Source of the DNA: Paenibacillus baekrokdamisoli
Lineage (GTDB): Bacteria > Bacillota > Bacilli > Paenibacillales > Paenibacillaceae
Length of the DNA: 64,000 nucleotides
Direction of reading: 5' to 3'
Assembly (NCBI RefSeq): GCF_003945345.1
Contig: NZ_AP019308.1
Span: forward strand, 6,576,001-6,640,000
This document shows positions 58,482-64,000 of this stretch, piece after piece. Each line of letters starts with the position of its first letter. Position 1 is the first letter of the stretch. Made by a program: the position numbers and the translations under genes. The notes under the pieces were generated by a model. That model made no database searches and was not told the origin of the DNA. It saw nothing but the letters and a program-made list of their open reading frames with translations.

Positions 58482-60215
58482 ATGAGTAAATCAAAAACAA
58501 AACGCAGCTCAATGATTGTAGCGTCAGTGGTCTCATCAATCTTGTTGATTAGTGCTTGTTCTACAAAAGAGGCTGAACCGAAAACTTCGGCTACGGCCGT
58601 AGCAACCGGAGACAGCAAGGAGGCTGAGCCGAAAGTATCGGCTGCGACCGAAGACAGCAAGGAAGGTGATCCGTTCGGGAAATATAGCCCAGCCATTGAA
58701 TTGTCAACGATACGCAGTATTGATGCGAGCTACAAATTTGCCGAAGGAGAATCGCTCGACAAGAACATCTGGACGCCAATTATGGAAAATGATTTGGGCA
58801 TTAAAGTTAAAAACTTATGGGTCGTCGATTCTGCGCAATTCCAGCAAAAGTTGAATGTGACACTTGCTTCAGGAGAACTTCCTGATTTTATGGCAGTTGA
58901 TCGTACCGTGATGCAGCGTCTGATCGATTCCGATTTAGTAGAGGATATTTCCGCCGCTTATGATAAATACGCTTCGGAGTTCACCAAAGAGGCCATGCTC
59001 AAAGACGGAGGAGCGGCAATGAAGTCTGTAACATATAACGGCAAGCTGATGGCCATTCCGCAAACGCTTCCGAATAATGGCGTCGCTTCTGCAAGTATGG
59101 TTTGGATTCGAACGGATTGGATGCAAAAACTGAAGCTCGCGGAGCCGAAGACAATGGATGACGTCTATGCAATCGCTACTGCGTTCGCCAAGAACGACCC
59201 GGACGGAAACGGAAAAGCGGATACCATTGGATTAGGCATCAATAAAGATTTGATTCAAGTCGTACCGTCTTCCCTTACCGGATTCTTTAACGCTTATCAC
59301 GCATACCCAACATTCTGGGTGAAGGACGCTTCTGGCAAGCTCGTGTTCGGTTCGGTACAGCCAGAGATGAAGCCGGCCTTGGAAAAGCTGCAGCGGCTGT
59401 ACAAAGACGGTATTATCGACAAAGAGTTTGCAGTGAAGCCTTGGAATAAAGTGATGGAGGACGCAGCAGCAGGCAGGCTCGGCTTGGCGTTCGGTAATGT
59501 AGGCGATGCCACTGGGTTCTACAAGGACAATCGTAAAAACGATCCTAAAGCCGATTGGCGGGCTTTTCCAATTGTTTCAGCTGACAGCGAACCAGCTTTG
59601 CCACAGGTCGCTGATGCGGCAACTTCCTTCTTTGTAGTGAAGAAAGGGATTAAAAACCCCGAAGCGGTTGTCAAATTATTGAATCTTTATAACAAATATT
59701 ATTATCAAACGGATTACAGCGGCACTAAAAATCCGTTTATCACCGATACGGCTACGGGCATCTTTCCAGGAAAATATTTTCCGGTCCTGATTGATCCTGC
59801 GGATGTAAATATCAATGCACATTTGAAGGTTGTTGAAGAACTGAAAAACAAAGGCGACGGAAGTAAGCTGGGCTTTCCGGCATCGGTACATTTCGGTCGG
59901 ATCACGAATTTCCGTGCGGGTGACGATAGTATGTGGTTCTCAGAACGGACCTTCGGACCGGAGGGTGCGTTTGCAGTCATTGCCACTTATTTTAATAATA
60001 AAACGTATCAATTCAACGCCTTTACCGGTGCCCCGACGGCTACGATGGTGGAGAAGAATTCTACGCTCGAGAAGATGCAGATCGAAATGATGACTAAAAT
60101 CATTATGGGTGAAGCGCCTGTCAGCGAATTTGATAAATTCGTAAGTGAATGGAAGAGCATAGGTGGCGATGCGATTGCCAATGAAGTTAATGATTATTAC
60201 AACAAGAACAAATAA
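58482..60215 (+). CDS. Extracellular solute-binding lipoprotein (LplA-like)
   Basis: 577 residues. A lipoprotein signal ends in LLISAC, so Cys26 is the lipidated residue. A disordered spacer with an internal repeat (residues ~29-60) follows. The mature domain is a large two-lobed binding fold of the LplA type (IMENDLGIKVKNLWVV, PDFMAVDRTVMQRL and VWIRTDWMQKLKLAEPKTMD), which usually binds oligosaccharides of plant or uronic origin. It delivers ligand to the two permeases that follow; the ATPase is probably shared, as usual in this group. Confidence 0.9.
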   Translation: MSKSKTKRSSMIVASVVSSILLISACSTKEAEPKTSATAVATGDSKEAEPKVSAATEDSKEGDPFGKYSPAIELSTIRSIDASYKFAEGESLDKNIWTPIMENDLGIKVKNLWVVDSAQFQQKLNVTLASGELPDFMAVDRTVMQRLIDSDLVEDISAAYDKYASEFTKEAMLKDGGAAMKSVTYNGKLMAIPQTLPNNGVASASMVWIRTDWMQKLKLAEPKTMDDVYAIATAFAKNDPDGNGKADTIGLGINKDLIQVVPSSLTGFFNAYHAYPTFWVKDASGKLVFGSVQPEMKPALEKLQRLYKDGIIDKEFAVKPWNKVMEDAAAGRLGLAFGNVGDATGFYKDNRKNDPKADWRAFPIVSADSEPALPQVADAATSFFVVKKGIKNPEAVVKLLNLYNKYYYQTDYSGTKNPFITDTATGIFPGKYFPVLIDPADVNINAHLKVVEELKNKGDGSKLGFPASVHFGRITNFRAGDDSMWFSERTFGPEGAFAVIATYFNNKTYQFNAFTGAPTATMVEKNSTLEKMQIEMMTKIIMGEAPVSEFDKFVSEWKSIGGDAIANEVNDYYNKNK

Positions 60216-60295
60216 TTAAGGGCGAGGAGGTCTGGGGAGTGAACTCTTCAGGCCTCTCCTTTTCAATACAGAAACGCAGAGGGAGATGAAACATA

Positions 60296-61192
60296 ATGAA
60301 CAATAAATGGAGGCTACAGCTTCCGCTGCACTTGATGATTATTCCAGGTTTATTGCTTGTGCTCATCTTCAGCTATGGACCTATGCTGGGCATCATCATT
60401 GCCTTTCAGAAGTTTACACCGACCAAGGGCATTTTTGGTTCTCCTTTGATCGGCTTCGATAATTTTATTTATGTATTTAAACTTCCTAGCTTTTACCGGG
60501 TCATATGGAACACGATTTTTATTGCTTGTATGAAGATCATAGCGGGGTTGGTCGTTCCGCTCACTGTGGCCATACTGCTCAATGAAATCCGTAAAGAGTT
60601 TTTCAAACGTGCTGTGCAGACATTGGTTTATTTACCTCATTTTTTATCTTGGGTTATTTTAAGTGGAGTCTTAATGGACATTTTGTCCCCTTCTACTGGG
60701 ATTGTCAACCAAGGATTGCAATGGTTAGGGATCAAACAGATTTTTTTTATGGCAGATAACCATTGGTTTCCTTTTACACTGGTGCTTTCAAACGAATGGA
60801 AGGAATTTGGCTTCGGCTCCATTATATATCTTGCTGCCATCACAAGTATCAATCCATCGCTTTATGAAGCGTCTGTGATTGATGGCGCTAACCGTTGGAA
60901 ACAAACGTGGCATGTGACATTGCCGGGCATGACCCCGATTATTGTGCTAATGGTCACTTTAAGCATAGGAAACGTCTTGAATGCAGGGTTTGAGCAAGTG
61001 TTTAATCTATACAGCCCTGTGGTTTACCAGAGCGGCGATATTATTGACACCTTTGTTTACCGCATTGGCATCGTCGATGCGCAATACGGTGTTGCAACGG
61101 CAATCGGGTTGTTTAAATCGGTTGTTTCCTTCCTTTTGCTTTCTTCGTCCTACCTACTAGCATATCGCTTTGCAAATTACAGAGTTTTCTAA
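60296..61192 (+). CDS. ABC transporter permease (LplB-like)
   Basis: 298 residues, six hydrophobic helices, MalF-type family. The cytoplasmic EAA loop reads EASVIDGANRWKQTWHVTLP (~198). The N-terminus PLHLMIIPGLLLVLIFSYGP is typical of LplB/YtrF permeases. GGGAGATG precedes ATG 60296. It pairs with the next permease. About 80 nt separate it from the binding protein; no hairpin was identified in that gap. Confidence 0.9.
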   Translation: MNNKWRLQLPLHLMIIPGLLLVLIFSYGPMLGIIIAFQKFTPTKGIFGSPLIGFDNFIYVFKLPSFYRVIWNTIFIACMKIIAGLVVPLTVAILLNEIRKEFFKRAVQTLVYLPHFLSWVILSGVLMDILSPSTGIVNQGLQWLGIKQIFFMADNHWFPFTLVLSNEWKEFGFGSIIYLAAITSINPSLYEASVIDGANRWKQTWHVTLPGMTPIIVLMVTLSIGNVLNAGFEQVFNLYSPVVYQSGDIIDTFVYRIGIVDAQYGVATAIGLFKSVVSFLLLSSSYLLAYRFANYRVF

Positions 61193-61211
61193 AAGAACGG
61201 AGGGAAGTGAA

Positions 61212-62096
61212 ATGGTTGAACACCCATCGATGTCCAGAAAACTATTTATTGCACTCAATTATACCGGTTTACTCGGACTCGCGATCTTGTGCATTTTGCC
61301 GCTTGCGAACGTATTGGCGGTATCGCTTAGCTCCAGCTCCGCTGCTGCTGCTGGCTTAGTCAAGCTATGGCCGGTAGATTTCACGTGGAAGGCATACGAA
61401 TTTATTATTCAGAAACCGGAGTTTGTACGTTCGCTCGGAGTAACCTTGCAGCGTGTAGTGTTGGGTGTTTCCTTGAATATGTTGCTTGTGCTTCTGGTCG
61501 CTTATCCGTTGTCCAAGGATCCTTCAGCGTTAAAAGGCAGAACGATTTATGCTTGGATCTTTGTGTTCACGATGCTGTTCAGCGGCGGGCTGATTCCCTT
61601 GTATATGACGATCAAAGCATTGGGCTTGCTTGATTCGATTTGGGCTCTTGTTCTGCATCATGCTTTGCCGGTATTCAATATTCTCATCTTGCTCAACTTT
61701 TTTCGCGGCTTGCCCAAAGAATTAGAAGAAGCTTCGCAAATCGATGGGGCAGGGCATTGGACTGTGTTGTGGCGCATTTATGTCCCATTATCAATGCCAT
61801 CGTTAGCAACGTTGACGCTATTTTCGATTGTTGGGCAGTGGAACGCCTGGTTTGACGGCATTATCTTTATGAATTCGCCAGACAATTATCCTTTACAAAG
61901 TTATCTCTATACCGTAATTACTGCTGTAGATACACTTTTGGCTGGCAGCGCCGACCTGGAATTGCTGGCAGAGGTATCGGATCGGACGGCAAAGTCGGCA
62001 CAAATTTTTTTAGGGGCGCTGCCAATTCTGCTCGTCTATCCATTCATACAGCGCTTTTTTATGAAAGGGATAGTGCTAGGAAGCGTAAAAGAATAA
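61212..62096 (+). CDS. ABC transporter permease (LplC/YtcP-like)
   Basis: 294 residues with the MalG-type EAA loop EEASQIDGAGHWTVLWRIYV (~177). The end FMKGIVLGSVKE matches the conserved C-terminal KGI/GxxKE pattern of LplC permeases. The frame opens at 61170 within the previous gene, but GGAGGG at 61199-61204 lies before ATG 61212, 19 nt after the previous stop. It completes the importer. Confidence 0.91.
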   Translation: MVEHPSMSRKLFIALNYTGLLGLAILCILPLANVLAVSLSSSSAAAAGLVKLWPVDFTWKAYEFIIQKPEFVRSLGVTLQRVVLGVSLNMLLVLLVAYPLSKDPSALKGRTIYAWIFVFTMLFSGGLIPLYMTIKALGLLDSIWALVLHHALPVFNILILLNFFRGLPKELEEASQIDGAGHWTVLWRIYVPLSMPSLATLTLFSIVGQWNAWFDGIIFMNSPDNYPLQSYLYTVITAVDTLLAGSADLELLAEVSDRTAKSAQIFLGALPILLVYPFIQRFFMKGIVLGSVKE

Positions 62097-62133
62097 AGGA
62101 ACTTATATCTTCTTTCAAAGGATGGGACCATAC

Positions 62134-63222
62134 ATGGCAGAAAAGCCTCTAATAGTGGATTCCGATGTGCACAATGGAATGAAAAGTAGGAGTGAACTGT
62201 TGCCTTTTCTTCCCCGAGTATGGCATGAGCAATGGTTAGAAATGGGTATTGGCGCGGAAAGACTTTATTATTCCGCAGTCGGAGGCGCAATGAAGGATGC
62301 CTTTCCAGAGAACGGTGGGGGGCCAGGGACCGATCCGGAGTTTATGCTCAAGCATTTGCTCGAGCAGTATCATATTGACTATGCCATCTTGAATTCGGGT
62401 ATTGAAATATCGTTGTACCCCGATCCGGATTATGCCAACATTGTCGCGTCAGCTTGGAATGATTGGATGGCTGAGGTATGGCTCAAGGCTTCACCGAAAT
62501 TCAGAGGTTCGATTCTGATCAACAATACGGACCCTCATGCGGCCGCGCGGGAGATTGATCGTATGGCTTCGAACAAGCATATGGTACAGGTCATTATGAC
62601 GAGTGCATCGAATCAGTTGTTCGGTCAACGATTTTTTCATCCCATATACGAAGCGGCCGAACGAAATGGGCTCCCTGTTGCCGTACACCCAGGTGGGGAA
62701 GGTCGCGGAATTTCACCTGCACCTACCCATTCAGGGTATCCCACACGTTATCTTGAATGGCATAACATTTTGCCTACAGGTTATATGGCACATGTGAATA
62801 GCCTTGTTTGCGAGGGTGCGTTCGAGAAATATCCGGGTTTAAAATTTATCGCTATTGAGGGCGGCATATCATGGATGCCTCACTTGATGTGGCGGATGGA
62901 TAAAAATTATAAGGCGCTTCGTTCAACGGTTCCGTGGTTAAGACGGCGACCTTCAGAATACATTCGCGAGCATGTCTATTTAACTAGCCAGCCGATCGAA
63001 GAACCTGATAATCCGCAGCACTTACTGCAAATTTTCGAAATGATTGGAGCGGACAAACGGCTCATGTTTTCAACTGATTATCCGCATTGGGATTTCGATA
63101 ACCCGATGATGGCTTTGCCGCCAATGCCCAAAGAAATGAAACGGCGTATCATGGGAGAAAATGCACAGGAATTATATCGTCTTCCGGGTCGAGTGGCTGG
63201 TCTAGGGGTGTGCGAACCGTGA
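62134..63222 (+). CDS. Amidohydrolase-2 family metal-dependent enzyme
   Basis: 362 residues. The metal motif is VDSDVHNGMK near the N-terminus, with Asp-x-His in place of the family's usual His-x-His. The central histidine is in LPVAVHPGGEGRG (~182), and LMFSTDYPHWDFDNPM (~310) holds the late catalytic Asp and His, as in ACMSD or gamma-resorcylate decarboxylase relatives. The reaction is unknown: decarboxylation or hydrolysis is possible. The frame extends to 62122 without an SD; I use ATG 62134. It ends by overlapping the Rieske gene by 4 nt (GTGA), so the two proteins are probably coupled. Confidence 0.85.
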   Translation: MAEKPLIVDSDVHNGMKSRSELLPFLPRVWHEQWLEMGIGAERLYYSAVGGAMKDAFPENGGGPGTDPEFMLKHLLEQYHIDYAILNSGIEISLYPDPDYANIVASAWNDWMAEVWLKASPKFRGSILINNTDPHAAAREIDRMASNKHMVQVIMTSASNQLFGQRFFHPIYEAAERNGLPVAVHPGGEGRGISPAPTHSGYPTRYLEWHNILPTGYMAHVNSLVCEGAFEKYPGLKFIAIEGGISWMPHLMWRMDKNYKALRSTVPWLRRRPSEYIREHVYLTSQPIEEPDNPQHLLQIFEMIGADKRLMFSTDYPHWDFDNPMMALPPMPKEMKRRIMGENAQELYRLPGRVAGLGVCEP

Positions 63223-63572
63223 ACAAGCATTTTGCGGCAACAGAGGAAGAAATAAAAATAGCAGGTAAGAAGATCGTCACTGTAAAAAGTATGGAAATCG
63301 GAATTTTCTACGTTGGAGGCAGATTCTACGCCTGGCGAAATGTATGCCCCCATGCAGGAGCGCCAGTTTGTAAAGGGCTTATCAATGGGACGACGCTGCC
63401 GACGGATGTATATGAATACGAATTTGGCTGTGAAGGTCAGATCCTGCGCTGCCCCTGGCACGGCTGGGAATTTGATTTGACCGATGGGCATCATCTGGCG
63501 GCTGATTCCAAGTTCAAACTGCGTGGTTACCCGATTGCGGTGGAAGAAGGAAATGTTTATTTAATACTATAA
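63219..63572 (+). CDS. Small Rieske [2Fe-2S] protein
   Basis: 117 residues. The cluster ligands are C-P-H in NVCPHAGAPVC (Cys43, His45) and C-x2-H in LRCPWHGWEFDL (Cys78, His81). The second site is in the Rieske CPWHGW context of oxygenase ferredoxins. No catalytic domain is attached. GTG 63219 lies 10 nt after AGGGG and overlaps the previous stop. It probably supplies electrons to an unseen oxygenase or serves with the amidohydrolase; neither is proven. Confidence 0.85.
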   Translation: MNKHFAATEEEIKIAGKKIVTVKSMEIGIFYVGGRFYAWRNVCPHAGAPVCKGLINGTTLPTDVYEYEFGCEGQILRCPWHGWEFDLTDGHHLAADSKFKLRGYPIAVEEGNVYLIL

Positions 63573-63607
63573 TATCTGTTCAGGGCATTGTGACGGAGGG
63601 GCAGTAG

Positions 63608-64000
63608 ATGAAGAAAACAGCATCGCTTTATAGAGCTACACTGGAGACAAGCCTAAAGCCTTTCAAAAGTATGGAGCCGGTTCATGTGGAGGAAGTATGC
63701 AAAGAAATGCTCCGACAATGGCAGCCGTTAATCAGCATGGCAGAGCATTGCTCGATACTCTTATGGACAGCAGATGGCAGCGAAATTTTGATGTGGAACG
63801 GCGACTACGATTCGGAAATCGAATGGGCACGTTATATTGGCTTAGCTAATGAAGAATGCTTCGGTATAACGGATCCGGACGATCCAATGAGGGCGCGCGA
63901 GTACTCAGAGAACCCAGTGCGCATCACTTACCGGGATTTGCAGCGAATTGTGGCAACCTTCAAACGTTTGGCTGTTGAACAGGGATTGCAGATGCAAGTG
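63608..64000 (+). CDS. Unrecognised protein, 5' part (cut by window end)
   Basis: 131 codons from ATG 63608 without a stop at the edge. GGAGGGG lies 9 nt upstream. The product begins MKKTASLYRATLETSLKPFK and later reads CSILLWTADGSEILMWNGDY. It is acidic, without a signal peptide or membrane segment. It probably belongs to the same operon as the amidohydrolase and Rieske genes (36 nt gap). I do not recognise the family and cannot judge its total length. Confidence 0.7.
   Translation, partial: MKKTASLYRATLETSLKPFKSMEPVHVEEVCKEMLRQWQPLISMAEHCSILLWTADGSEILMWNGDYDSEIEWARYIGLANEECFGITDPDDPMRAREYSENPVRITYRDLQRIVATFKRLAVEQGLQMQV

Overview
The window looks like chromosomal DNA of a spore-forming Paenibacillus-like Firmicute. 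The evidence is purine-rich Shine-Dalgarno (SD) sites before almost every gene, frequent GTG/TTG starts, a CIRCE operator before groESL, tandem leucine T-boxes before leuA, an SspH-type spore protein, YesM/YesN two-component pairs beside LplABC-type sugar importers, and the block thiL-tsaE-tsaB-rimI-tsaD ... ABC-F-moaC ... tatA-tatC-groES-groEL, which has the Bacillus subtilis ydiA-ydiJ/groESL gene order. No tRNA, rRNA or CRISPR array was seen.

Layout. 1-7.6 kb: tail of a sugar operon (two RbsC-like permeases, HxlB-like isomerase, FGGY kinase, class II aldolase-SDR fusion, DhaL, RpiB-like isomerase, DhaK) ending in a strong terminator. 7.6-11.8 kb: a transposase scrap, the NfeD/flotillin pair, an amidase remnant and a GNAT. 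12-21.4 kb: tagO (minus strand), a promoter-to-terminator unit without a clear ORF, then plus-strand genes: tandem GNAT, IMPase-like, PP2C-like and PAP2 phosphatases, a copper-amine-oxidase-like secreted protein, glycerate kinase, ECF sigma factor, HD-GYP protein. 21.4-29.2 kb: HxlR regulator/aldo-keto reductase, GyrI-like protein, PepSY membrane protein, a split NHEJ operon (Ku, ligase, polymerase) divergent from an acidic small protein and SspH, and YitT. 29.2-33.5 kb: thiL and the t6A genes. 33.5-40.5 kb: accessory insert holding MITEs, TetR with a paired SMR pump, tandem T-boxes with leuA, a methyltransferase and a DnaA-box cluster. 40.5-48.8 kb: ABC-F, formyl-THF cyclo-ligase, moaC/moaB/MoeA-like, tatAC, groESL. 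48.9-64 kb: DUF2569 and YHYH small proteins, a giant hybrid histidine kinase with a SARP/BTAD response regulator, then YesMN, an LplABC importer, an amidohydrolase, a Rieske protein and an unknown gene cut by the window edge.

The least explained parts are (i) a structured ~120-nt repeat module with compensatory base changes, carried inside an ISL3-like MITE with an exact 8-bp target duplication and also found outside it; (ii) six DnaA boxes between tsaD and the ABC-F gene, with one MITE inserted among them; (iii) the sugar operon at the left edge; (iv) the importer-amidohydrolase-Rieske locus at the right edge. Also notable: a CTG start for thiL, tandem T-boxes, a candidate small RNA at 13.1 kb, and a twin hairpin repeat in the thiL leader.
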